Positions 11,564 through 22,387 of a DNA stretch of 64,000 nt are shown here, piece after piece (positions within the stretch are counted from its first letter, which is position 1; each line of letters starts with the position of its first letter). The notes beneath the pieces are model-generated. The model was given only the letters and a program-made list of their open reading frames with translations, searched no databases and was not told the origin of the DNA. Source of the DNA: Leptodactylus fallax (Eukaryota > Chordata > Amphibia > Anura > Leptodactylidae); NCBI GenBank assembly GCA_947044405.1, contig CAMRHE010000017.1:10818001-10882000 (forward strand). The letters are read 5' to 3'. The translations under genes and the position numbers were made by a program.

Positions 11564-12685
11564 AGTATGAATATAAATTGTCTTTCATAAGCAATTTTTT
11601 GTTATCCAAGTTCATTTTGGCCACTGATAAAATTATATGTGTAGTCAAAAGTAATCAGACAAGGTCACACGGCTAAAATATGTAATATTTTTCAATTAGG
11701 ACAAAAATTGGAACAATATGCTACGTACATGATCTAGACTGTAGCGGCCATACTTCTGTTATGGGGTGCTTCTGCCTGACCAGTTGACTCATGTCCCCCG
11801 AGGGGGCTACTAATTTGGACAGCTAAGTCAAGTAATGTAGAGCATGTGCTGGATTTGGCGTCAGGTCTATTCCCTTTATGTGTAATAGTTCTTTGTGATA
11901 GTACACTGCCAAAATCTTCACGCATAGTACAATACTACAAGTAATAAACCTTCAGTGCTAAATATAAAGGGATCTCCCCAAGAAGAGCCATTAGCCACAA
12001 CCTTTCTATATACATTAGCGAACCTTGCACTAACCTTCGCCCACCCCTGTCCATAAATATTTCACCCTATACAAGAGTCTATGTTCCCGGAAGATCCTTG
12101 TCTGCAGAAATAAGAATTTATGACAGTGGGCATGTCTGATGGAAGTGCTCATGACCCCACTTGCCCTGAACATAATAATTCTCCCCAAGGAAGCTGTAGA
12201 CATGCATGACCTGTGCATGCTGGCATTCATCTTCAATAGAGATCACAATAAATCTGCTATGATGTGTGCTGACTCCAGTGGTTCTGAATTGCAAGATAGG
12301 CACATTTAGAACTTACAAAAAATAAGATTATATACAGTAGACCACATGTAATGTAAATTGGAAATTCAAGAATATCACATGCTGCAAGTACAACATGCTG
12401 CTATTACCTGGGAAATCTGGTTAGGGTGAACTAGGTGGAGCAGACCTCAAGGTGGTGGAGACTCCTGATAAATGTCCCTTTTGTCCTTCCTTTAAAGTAT
12501 TATAAATGGCACATTGTAGGTTGGGGCAGGGGATTGCTGTTATAGAGTTTGCATTGAGGCCCATTTTATGAACATAATTACTAGAGTGGCAACTGCTATG
12601 GGGCCCTTGAACTAAAAGTGACCATCTCCACTCATTAGGTGCATTTAGTGATGACTATGGACCATGGAAAGCTGAAGGCAGCCCA
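11564..12685. other. no recognised feature
   Basis: Unassigned sequence with ordinary composition; nothing supportable. Confidence 0.45.
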
Positions 12686-12689
12686 ATTT

Positions 12690-14165
12690 TAAGTCTCATT
12701 GTTACCCCCACTGTGTGCATTATCCCATCTCTGCAGTATTACTTTTTACACTAATACTATGTTGCATGTTCATTATACCTATATGTCACATCCTTATATT
12801 TTTTGTTTCATTTGCCATACATGTGCGTTATATCTATACTAGGAAATCACTGTGCACATTATCCAATCATTGTGGGATTACTGCATGCATTTTTTCTTTA
12901 CTGGAATATTGTACTGTGTAAAATATTCCTGTCCTGTGACATCACTGTGTTTATTATTCCTGTACTGTGACATCACTGTGTGTATTATCCATGTGCTGTG
13001 ACATCACTGTGTGTATAATCTCTGTACTGTGACATAACTGTGTGCATTATCCCTGTACTATGACATTACAGTGTGTATTTTCCCTTTACTGTCACTTCAC
13101 TGTGTGTATTATCACTGTGCTGTAGCTTTGTTATGCACATTATTATCCCAATTTTATTCCTTTAATGTAACAGCACTGCGTGTATTATCCCTGTCCTGGC
13201 TGTGACATCACTGCGTGTATTATTCCTGTACAGTAACAACATTGTGTTCATTATCCCTGTACTTTGACATCACTGTGTGTATTATCCATGTACTGTGACA
13301 TCACTGTGTATTATGCCTGTATTGTGACATCACTGTGTTTATTATCCCTGCACTGTTGCATCACTGTGTGTATTATCCCTGTACTATGACTTCACTGTGT
13401 GTATTATCTCTGTACTGTGACATCACTGTGTGTATTATCCCTGTACTGTGACATCACTTTGTGTATTATCTCTGTAGTGTGACATCACTGTGTGTATTAT
13501 CCCTGTACTGTGACATCACTGTGTGTATTATCCCTGTACTGTGACATCACTGTGTGTATTATCTCTGTACTGTGACATCACTGTGTGTATTATGTCTGTA
13601 GTGTGACATCACTGTGTGTATTATCCCTGTACTGTGACATCACTATGTGTATTATGTCTGTACTGTGACATCACTGTGTGTATTATCCCTGTCCTGTGAC
13701 ATCACTGTGTGTATTATCCCTGTCCTGTGACATCACTGTGTGCATTATCTCTGTACTGTGACATCACTGTGTGTATTATCCTGTACTGTGACACCACTGT
13801 GCGTATTATCCCTGTACTGTGACATCACTGTGTGCATTATCTCTGTACTGTGACATCACTGTGTGTATTATCCTGTACTGTGACACCACTGTGTGCATTA
13901 TCCCTGTACTGTGACATCACTGTGTGTATTATGTCTGTACTGTGACATCACTGTGTGCATTATGTCTGTACTGTGACATCACTGTGTGCATTATTTCTGT
14001 ACTGTCACATCACTGTGTGCATTATCTCTGTACTGTGACATCACTGTGTGTATTATCTCTGTACTGTGACATCACTGTGTGTATTATCTCTGTACTGTGA
14101 CATCACTGTGTATATTATCCCTGTACTGTGACATCACTGTGTGTATTATCTCTGTACTGTGACTT
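12690..14165 (+). repeat. 31-bp minisatellite (about 40-45 units)
   Basis: The unit reads TGTACTGTGACATCACTGTG then TGTATTATCCC. The first 250 bp are diverged and the core from about 12,930 is regular. It is clearly related to the 36-bp array at 3.5-4.3 kb: TGTGACATCACTGTGTGTAT and TATCC are shared, and the 5-bp difference lies in the joining segment. A variant ending ACACCACTGT recurs at 13,781 and 13,873, 92 bp apart (three units less one base), which suggests a duplicated three-unit block. Confidence 0.97.
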
Positions 14166-15529
14166 GTTTGATAAATGTACATTTTCTCTCTCCAAGTGTG
14201 ATGACTCTTCCTGGTGTGATATAACAGCCTGGGCTCACTGAAACACTGAGTGAGAAGTTGCGCTTGTATCTCCCTCCTATCTACTGTATGTTCTATTTAC
14301 AGTTTTACACTAGATGGATTTTTTAGGGAGTGACTGAGGAGGTTCCTGAACTTTTACTGAGCTTCATGGTAGGAAAAGGAGAACTACAGTGAATCTGCCA
14401 CTCTCGCCATTCAGATATATTACAAAGCTTTATACATAACTTCATGCAAAAAGGCTTACAAAAATAGATAGGCGTAAACAACGGTGTTCTGAAACTTTGC
14501 CAGTTTAGTCATTCATCTAATGCCGGTTTCTATGGTCACTTTAAACGCTACATAATCCATAATCTACAATTCCACATGTAATCATTGTATACAGACAGGC
14601 ATTTGGGTAACGTCATCCTACCACCCCCACATAACATACTATACATTATTTTCCAAAAAAGCTGGGGTTGGTATAACATAGATATCCATCTGATCCCCCG
14701 CATGCCAAAAATAGGATTAATGCCTTTAATGGGTGACTGCGGTGATGAATGCACACATTAGAAAGCTACAGCTACTCTCATCATTTCAAGGTCCATTTGT
14801 AGTTCAGATAACGCAGTGCATATAGGCATAGAGATCTGCATGATGATGGGTCTGGATGCCTGTAGATAAGACGCTAGTTAATGGATGGTGGGATTTTATC
14901 AGCTCCTTCTAACAAGTTCATACACTTTAGTGCTAGTCGACTGTAAAACATGAAATTAATGCAACCTACAGAGGAGTTTTACATCCTATCCCAGGGCTGT
15001 GCTGGAGGCCGAGAGGTTATCACATGGTATATTACACCCAGGATCATTACTTCTACTCCCAGTCATGGGGATCCTGCAAAGTAAATACTAGAGGTAACTG
15101 AAATATTCAATGTGACATTGCTTCCCATGTCTATATTACCAATAGGTTGGCATATTGTAGCAAAATTTCATTCCCGTTATTTGATAATCCAGAAAGTCTG
15201 GAATCTGAAATGATGGTCGAGCGCTCATCTGCAAAATAATGGGATATTTCACAAGACTATAAGCAGAAAAATGAGAGGAGGGGATTTAGTATCTACAGAG
15301 TCTCTTCCTGTAATTGACCCAGAGTCACTGACCTATGTGTTTGTGACCTCTCGGTATCTCTGTCAGTTTACTACTTTGTACACTTTCTGACCTTTGACCT
15401 CATCATTGTTTGTGCCCCCAACCCCATACCGTACTTTGACTTTTATCATCCCCAGTCTTCCTTTTTGTGCACGTAGTTGCCCCATCCATTGTCTCTGTAT
15501 CTGTTTGATCTTGACTCCACTATGATACC
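14166..15529. other. no recognised feature
   Basis: Unique-looking sequence of moderate AT content. No domain or clear repeat end was found. Confidence 0.45.
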
Positions 15530-16380
15530 CTTTGCTCCTTTACAGTCTTCCTACCTTTCTCCTAAGATTATCCAGAATCAACATAAGATGCCGATGCACA
15601 TCTTTCCTAGTTGGCTGTACTCCCCTTGGTCCGCATAATAGTGACGTAGATAGGCAGGGGAGGGGTATGCATTGTGACCGAGGTGTGGTGTCGTTGCAGT
15701 GTGACATGTCTTGGCTTGGTTTAGCCATTGTAATCCAGGTTGTATCGCATATGGTATTGTGTTGATGTATAACTTAACTTGCACTGTGTAATATGTGTTA
15801 TTTGGGCTGATGCAGGTCATTACGCGGTTATTGCTTTGGGAAGTTTGTGGAGGCTGGACCACGTGATGGCTCTTTCTAAGATAAATGGAGTTGCATCGCA
15901 GGAGAAGTTGTGCATTGCTCTTCCACGGTGCCGCATGCTGACGTCACGAGAGACCCAGGAAACCGGTAGCAGGAAGGAGCATGCCATTTAAGGGCCCGTT
16001 CCCGTGCTGGACAGGGGAGGAGCACTTTGCGGCTTGTAGGGTGGCACACATGACTTGGTCAGCTTGGGGAGGAAAGATTCCTTGGCAAGCTCTGATCCAG
16101 TGGCCGGTACACAAAACCAGAGCACCAGTCAGACCCATCTACCAGTGGCACAGGTTGTAGGAGGCAGGCGTCGTTGAAGTTCTGTGTCTGTCGCCAAGGG
16201 CCCGGAGTACCACCTGTTACTTCTGTCTACAAGTGATGAGATGCGGGCAGACAGACATTTTCCCAAGAGTGGGTGGTTTCAGCGTACGATGGTTGCAAGT
16301 AATTGGGTAGAGCAACCCAGAGACCCAAGGAAAACCTTTGACTGGTAGAGTTGAAGCAGCAGTGGATTAGAAGGTGGGAA
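15530..16380. other. GC-richer interval of unknown nature
   Basis: This 850-bp stretch is visibly richer in G and C than its surroundings. It contains CpG-bearing segments around 15,830-16,240 (CACGTGATGGCTC, GTGCCGCATGCTGACGTCAC). No open frame has a recognisable domain. It could be an LTR or leader of a retroelement, a decayed DNA transposon or a regulatory region; the sequence does not decide. Confidence 0.3.
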
Positions 16381-17240
16381 TTAATGTTTGATATTATTTA
16401 TTTTTTTTTTTGCAAATTTCTGATACCCCCCTTTATTCTATAAATGTCACCCAACTTGCACTGAAGTCCTGGGTCCAACAGAGTACCAAGATCCTAAACG
16501 GTGTTGAAAAAGTGGGATACAGGTGGTCCTGTAATCTTAGAACCAGGCTCATTACAGCGAGCTTATGAATGTCTAGCGTGGACATACCATATGTGTAACG
16601 TACGCAGCTTCACTGGGGCCCAAGGGGTTGGAAGGTCCACTGCCAACTTTCAATAGATTGTATGTATGGGACTGAGCTAATGCATTTCATGGCTCATAAC
16701 AACTGGTGAGGCATAAGGGGGAGCTCTATGGTGAGTTATTAAACAAGGGGCCCTTATCCTATTCTCGCCCTGTTTTTCACGCCCTACGTTTATTGTCAAA
16801 AACTGGCAAGGAGCATAAGATTTTTTTTAATATGGGACTTTGGTGTTACTACCAAGTCATGAAATCAATGATATCAGGGGGAGCATATTTCCTTGTTGAC
16901 CACAACGCATTGTTAGAAAACCTGGCAAAGCTTCAGCGTTCGCCGAGAACACAAACACTACGGGGAGCATTTATTTTCTCAGCGTTCAGGATAAATCACA
17001 TATCCTGGGATATAAGACGTCCAATATTACCGAGAAGATGGAGTCTCTCCTTCACTCCATCAAATCCCCCTTAATGAAGTGTTTACATATGCACTGTGAC
17101 CCGCGGGTGAAGGACATTATACCGAACAGCTGAAAGAGTTACCATTTCACAATGACTTCATTGAAAACTCTATAAACAGCTTTTATTCCCAGAGCCGAGA
17201 CCCTTCTCTTCTGCTCATGACTAAAACGCTCAACAATGTC
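16381..17240. other. no recognised feature
   Basis: Unassigned. An open frame of 122 codons at 16,706-17,074 has no recognisable motif and lies in repeat-type context, so I do not call it a gene. Confidence 0.4.
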
Positions 17241-17244
17241 AAAT

Positions 17245-17505
17245 ATTTTGACATATATATCCACATTATTTGTGTGTACGGTTCATTGAGAATCCGGCTC
17301 GCTCGTCTGGTGGCTCGTGTAATTTAATAATGAATGCAAATGAGCAGCGATGGCGAGGACAATATCCAGGAAGAATGTCAGATACGACACAATAACTTCT
17401 CTGACACTAATGGTTGTGCAGCAAATAACTGGATAATTAGATGTAACTAATAAAGGGGCTAATATAATGCAGTGTCGACCAACGCGCCATCTAATATTGG
17501 TTTAT
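17245..17505. promoter_or_regulatory. candidate conserved non-coding element
   Basis: Repeat-free sequence with many homeodomain-like TAATTA/ATTA words (TGGATAATTAGATG, GTGTAATTTAATAATGAATG) and a perfect octamer ATGCAAAT at 17,334-17,341. Such composition is common in developmental enhancers but is not proof. Conservation cannot be judged from one sequence. Confidence 0.25.
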
Positions 17506-17619
17506 TTTTGCATATAAATAGGTTTTCTAATATTTTACAAAATGGATGGCCTGACCTTAGATCGCTGCGGGACTCCCCTTTATTGCTTACCGACACAGCA
17601 CCATACTTTTAGCAGTGGT

Positions 17620-18090
17620 TGTGTCTGGTATTACAGTTACATACTTACCAAATGTCCCAAAATATCCCAGCCACTTAAACGTCCCAACACATTCAGCACT
17701 TTCTGGTCACAAAAGGGATGTACCATACAAAGTCCTGACCTAAAGTGGTCAGGTCTGGAAGATTTGGGAATAGGAAATTTAAAAAAAATCATATTCACCT
17801 TTCCCTGGTGTTCCAGCGCCTCCCAGCGTGGTCCTGTCCTGCCTGTCCATCTCCTGATGCCGCTGAATAGCCTCAGAGGTCATGTGACCACTGAGGCCAA
17901 TCAGTGGCTTCGGTGGAAGGGTTCCTGGACATCGCAGCGGGTGAAGAGTTTTACTTCTAGAAGGCAGCAGGACCGGACCGCACTGGGAGGACACTGGAGC
18001 AGCGGAGACAGGTATTTTTTTTTTTTTTTATTTTCAATTCCCCTGGCCTATTTTAAAAATTATTTTTTTGCCCGGACAACCTCTTGGATT
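17620..18090. repeat. dispersed repeat with 'GGTCATGTGACCACTGAGGC' core
   Basis: Contains CATATTCACCTTTCCCTGG, a GGTCATGTGACCACTGAGGC core and GCCCGGACAACCTC near the end. Similar words occur at 7.9-8.1, 29.5, 31.5 and 55.7 kb. The open frame of 192 codons at 17,542-18,120 crosses it and has no domain. Confidence 0.45.
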
Positions 18091-18228
18091 TTTTGGGCAC
18101 AGCTGGCAATAACCAAATAATACATCAGATGTCATATTTTTAAATAAAAAAAAAAACCCAAAAAACCCCAATTCATATTCCAGATTTTGTATGTCATTGG
18201 GCAAACCTGGTGACAGGTCCTCTTTTCC

Positions 18229-18629
18229 TTAAAGGAAATCTATCACATGGCAAATTCTGTTCAATCTGTAAGTGGCATGATTTAGACCAAGAGGAGCTGA
18301 ACAGATCGATGTATAGATTTCTGGGAAGAGATCCAGTATAACTTGTCATTTATCCATTGAAATCTCTGCTCTTTCTAAGTTGAGAAGTCTAGGAGGTGGA
18401 GCTATCAGTGATTGGCAGCTATCTCTGTAGAGGGGAGTCGGTCAATCACTGATAGCTCCACCTCCTAGACTTCTTCACATAGAAACAGCAGATATTTCAA
18501 TGGATAAATAACAAATCATAGTGAATACTTTCCCACTAAACTATATATCAATCTGCTCAGCTCCTCCTGCTCTATAACATTGCTGCCCATAGATTTAACA
18601 GAATTTTTTATGTGACGGGTTCCCTTTAA
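18229..18629. mobile_element. T2/Kolobok-type MITE, 401 bp palindrome
   Basis: Begins TTAAAGGAAATCTATCAC and ends GTGACGGGTTCCCTTTAA, matching the TTAAAGGRR termini of T2 MITEs with TTAA on both sides. The arms mirror each other over most of their length: GAAGTCTAGGAGGTGGAGCT and ATCAGTGATTG on the left, CAATCACTGAT and AGCTCCACCTCCTAGACTTC on the right. It would fold into a long hairpin. It is non-coding and would have been moved in trans. Confidence 0.9.
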
Positions 18630-19710
18630 TTTCCCCCGGTAATTAAAAAACCCTACAAAACGCTAGATAGTTGTGCAACGCTGAATTAAATGTGTTACTT
18701 AACAAATAGCAAATAATGAGATGTTTGCTCTCACTAGTTTGGCTTGCCTTTGGCTGATCAAAGCGAACATCTGGCCCCATTGCTAAGAGTTACAAAAACA
18801 CGGCACTATTTGCCTAAAGTTACTATAAGATCCTGCTTAATCCTACCAGTGAGTAATTCTTAATGGATAAAATCTAGATAAGATGAAAATAAAAGCACTC
18901 TGGATCGAAACCAAAAATAAGACAAATCTACGCCCACAAGTTGTGATTCCGAGGCTACAACCTAGCAATTAAAATGCTAAGTCTGCAGTTTGTGACTTAC
19001 TACGCCTTTTCCACTACTGTGATCTGAAGCCATGAAGTTACTTATGACTGTGTTAAATGGAACGACTTTCTAGCTGAAGTTTCTTGTCAATCTCCATAAC
19101 TGGGTTTTTACGGTACTATCTGCAACGCTACAACTTGTCTTGTCACAGGTAAAGCTCGTTTTGCCCACATTAAAGACTTGTTGTAACAGATAGGAAGCTG
19201 CACGGGGTGCAGTCATCTTTAGATAATCATCCCCTAAGGGTCCGTGCGAGGAACAATCTCATTTTATTATGGAAATGGAAACCAGGTTATATGGGAACAG
19301 TTGGATAACATCGAAACATAATAAGGCAAAACAGCTTTGTCACTACTTTTTGCGAATAATAATAAACAAAAGTTTTGGTTTTCATGTCTTGCAAAGTAAT
19401 TATTTAGAGAATAGGGTGGCGTAAGCAGAATTTTTTTTTTTTTGTTTGCACTCCTGTTAAAGTGGAAGATGGAAACAAAGGAACTGAACCACATAAGAAT
19501 CTTTTTTTTTACCTCTAAAGTGGAAGTCCAGCTAAAAAGATAAGATTTTGGGGTCAATATTTTTGTAAAAATCCCATACAAAAAAAAATGTTAAAAAAGC
19601 TTGTAAAAAATGTTTCAAACATGTGGCATTTTTATATGCATTTTTATGAATGATGAAATATTTATACATCTAGATATATAAATGTAGATTCTGTATGTTT
19701 GTGCCCATTT
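18630..19710. other. no recognised feature
   Basis: AT-rich sequence with several T-runs, probably partly decayed repeats. No gene is supported. Confidence 0.45.
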
Positions 19711-19711
19711 T

Positions 19712-20034
19712 TAAGGCCCTTGCAGACGACCGTGTGCAAGGTCAGTGTGATTTTCCCAGATAGCACACTGACCCATTCATTTCTGTGGGCCAGTGTACAT
19801 AACTGTGTATTACATGGATCAGTGTGGGGGGCCGACAGTCCGCGCGGCAAAACTCCTATTCCTGTCTGGTTTTGCGGTCATGCATCCGCAGCCCCTATTC
19901 ATTGAATGAATGGGGCCCCGGAAGCACGGCTGGTGCACAGGCGGCACACACATGACGTCTGTGCCGCCCTTGCACTGGCCGTGGTGTTCGGTCACTGCTG
20001 GAGGCCCACACTTGGTCGTGTGCAACCGGCCTTA
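19712..20034. mobile_element. 'TAAGGCCC' palindromic MITE, copy 1
   Basis: Begins TAAGGCCCTTGCAGACGACC and ends GGTCGTGTGCAACCGGCCTTA, so the ends mirror each other. Interior words AGCACACTGACCCATTCATT and CCCTATTCATTGAATGAATG are shared with the copy at 21,184-21,408. No open frame belongs to it. The termini suggest a hAT-type MITE, but I could not fix the target duplication. Confidence 0.8.
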
Positions 20035-20035
20035 T

Positions 20036-20665
20036 GCCTTAAGGCTACATTCACATTACATCACACGGCAGAACTAATTTCACTGTCGATGAATGAGGGT
20101 TAATCTCATGACCGTTATTATGACAGTCCATACCAAAATATAAGGTCATGTCCTATTTTCAGCCATTTTCACTGATCCCTCCATATACTGATGTATGAGG
20201 GATCTTGGAAACAGGTGCAAGACAACCATGAAAAATGGATGTTTTATGCTTATACTATATTCACACAACATTTTTCCCAGCCGTTTTGCACCTGAGGGTG
20301 CCCATTTCAGTGATCCCTAAAATTTTTTTTTACCAAATAAGACATGACCTTTTTTTTTACGGTTTGTTTAAATGGACCATCAAAACATAGTCATATGACT
20401 AGCCCCAATTTACAAACCGTGAATTTAATATAGCCCAGTGATGGCCCTTGAAAAAACAGCTGTCTCACAGCCGAGTATCACTGTCATGTGAATATAGGGT
20501 TAAACCACATAGCCACAACCAATTTGTAGCAATTTTATGGCATTGATGCAGTTCACCTGCACTAGATGCATTGGTAGTAAACCTGCTTGCATTTTCTGAC
20601 TGCGCCATAACCTCATTCTGACTGTACCCTAAAGCCTTGGTCACACGGTACGTCATCGCCTCGGG
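20036..20665. mobile_element. 'AAGGCTACATTCACA' type MITE remnants
   Basis: Starts AAGGCTACATTCACATTAC. Pieces such as TGGTCACACGGTACGTCATC near the other side and TATTCACACAACATTTTTCC inside have the transition words of related MITEs at 41,942 and 57,113. Several copies seem nested or tandem. Boundaries are approximate. Confidence 0.45.
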
Positions 20666-21183
20666 TTAGCCTCAATTCTTGCTATGGGCTTCATCCATGT
20701 TTTTCAACACATGCAATGCAAAGATTAAAAAGTTTGAGAGGCCCATAGCAAAGCCAGTAGAAGAGCACAGGGTGCATCACGGCCCATCGTTGAAGGCATG
20801 ATCGGCATTGTATGTTGTGCCTGCACCACCCAATAAAGAAGATTGGAGGGATCCATTAGTGCCACTGCTTCTTCTTGTGGAGGACCACAGAGACACCTAC
20901 AGGTGAGCCGCAGCATAAGTCTCTCTATTTCAGGTTTATGTCATGGTGGCATGCTGAGAAACAAAGATAGCTATATAGATAATAAGGCTGAATAAAGATG
21001 GAGGTCAATCAAGTTCAGCCTATAACCCTATAGCAATGATCCACAGGAAGGCAAAAACTCCTACAAGAAAGGCACCAAATACAACTCCACATTTGGCAAT
21101 CCGAATAGATCCCTGGATCATCTTCTAAGGAACGGGAAACTTTGCTATCCAACAGCTAGATCCTTTTTTCACCAACATCTGCC

Positions 21184-21408
21184 TAAGGCCAGTTGCGCAC
21201 GACCCCATTCATTCAAAGAATAGTAGCTGTGGAAGCACGGCTGCAAAACCGAACACAAATAGGACCTGTCCTGAGTTTTGCAGCCCATCCGACTGTGTAA
21301 ATCACAGTGGTGTGCACGGGCCAACAGAAATGAATGGGTCAGTGTGCTATCCGGGGAAAACCCAACTAGCACACTGACCCACACCACAGTCGTCTGCAAG
21401 GGGCCTTA
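21184..21408. mobile_element. 'TAAGGCCC' palindromic MITE, copy 2
   Basis: Begins TAAGGCCAGTTGCGCACGAC and ends GTCGTCTGCAAGGGGCCTTA. The interior carries ATGAATGGGTCAGTGTGCTA, the reverse of the word in copy 1, so the body is partly inverted relative to copy 1. It is shorter (225 bp), consistent with an internal deletion. Confidence 0.8.
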
Positions 21409-22387
21409 TGGGAGAGAGTTGGTAGGTCTCCTTACACATTAGATGGGGAGCCGGTCCTACTAAAATCAAGGGGCTTAGCTGACAATAATTTAATGTGCAT
21501 GGCCAGATTTGTATGACTCCTTCCTTCAAGATCAACTGAATGTACTGATATACCCAACCCTAAGGAAATACTACTTTATAGAAAAGCTGCACCAAAAACT
21601 GCATGTGCGAATCTATCCAAATATCTACAGCCTGTCATATTCATCTGACTGGGCTTCAGAAACACATACAAATGAAAGGAATCGATCTGTAGTCATCGAA
21701 ATGATTGGAATAAATCTGCTTCAGGCGTGAACACACCACAGTAAAATGTAATTTTTTTTTTTTATTTGTAGTATGTGAGAGATTACAATAGAGAATATTT
21801 ATCTGTACGCGAGGTAAATACGCAGTACTACAGCTTTAAGATCTTACTGACTCCTCGCGCCTGGGGATTCATCTATGTAAACATAACCATGTGCATGAGC
21901 TGTAAATACATTTACCTTGCATACCTATGCAACATGTAGCCAACAGCTGCAACTCCCATCACACTGTATTCTCAATAGCTAGCATGCCAATGACCAGCGT
22001 GATGAATTATAGCTCCTTCCCACCCATTTACATGGCCCATTTCCTCCTCCAAACATTATTTGTCAAGTGTTAGGATTGCAGCCTTAAACACATATTGCCA
22101 ATGGAGTATGAAACACAATGCGAGCGGCTTGTACGAAGAGTCAATGTAATTGCTAATGGAGAATTAGTGTTTGAAGTTTTTTCCCCCTCCAATTCCTAAG
22201 TAATTGTTGAGTAAAACAGTCAAGGAGAGAAAAGGTGAACATGAGAAAAAACTTCAAAAACATATTTCCACCTTAACGTATGAAAAGGAGCCTCTACAGT
22301 ATGTTATTGATGTACAATTTGCTGTGAATGCAAACATCAAATGAGGTGTTTGAAGTTTAGGAAGATCCTCTTACATAATGGCAGGGG
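21409..22387. other. no recognised feature
   Basis: Unassigned DNA before the large array. 22,040-22,380 is AT-rich and repeat-poor. No gene. Confidence 0.4.

Noticed and set aside
15530..16380. CpG-island promoter
   Set aside because: G+C rises only moderately, CpGs are scattered and there is no adjacent first exon; left as unknown.
16706..17074. 122-codon frame as an exon
   Set aside because: No motif and no convincing splice context.
17542..18120. 192-codon frame as a host gene
   Set aside because: It crosses a dispersed repeat and a T-run, includes a run of phenylalanines and shows no domain.
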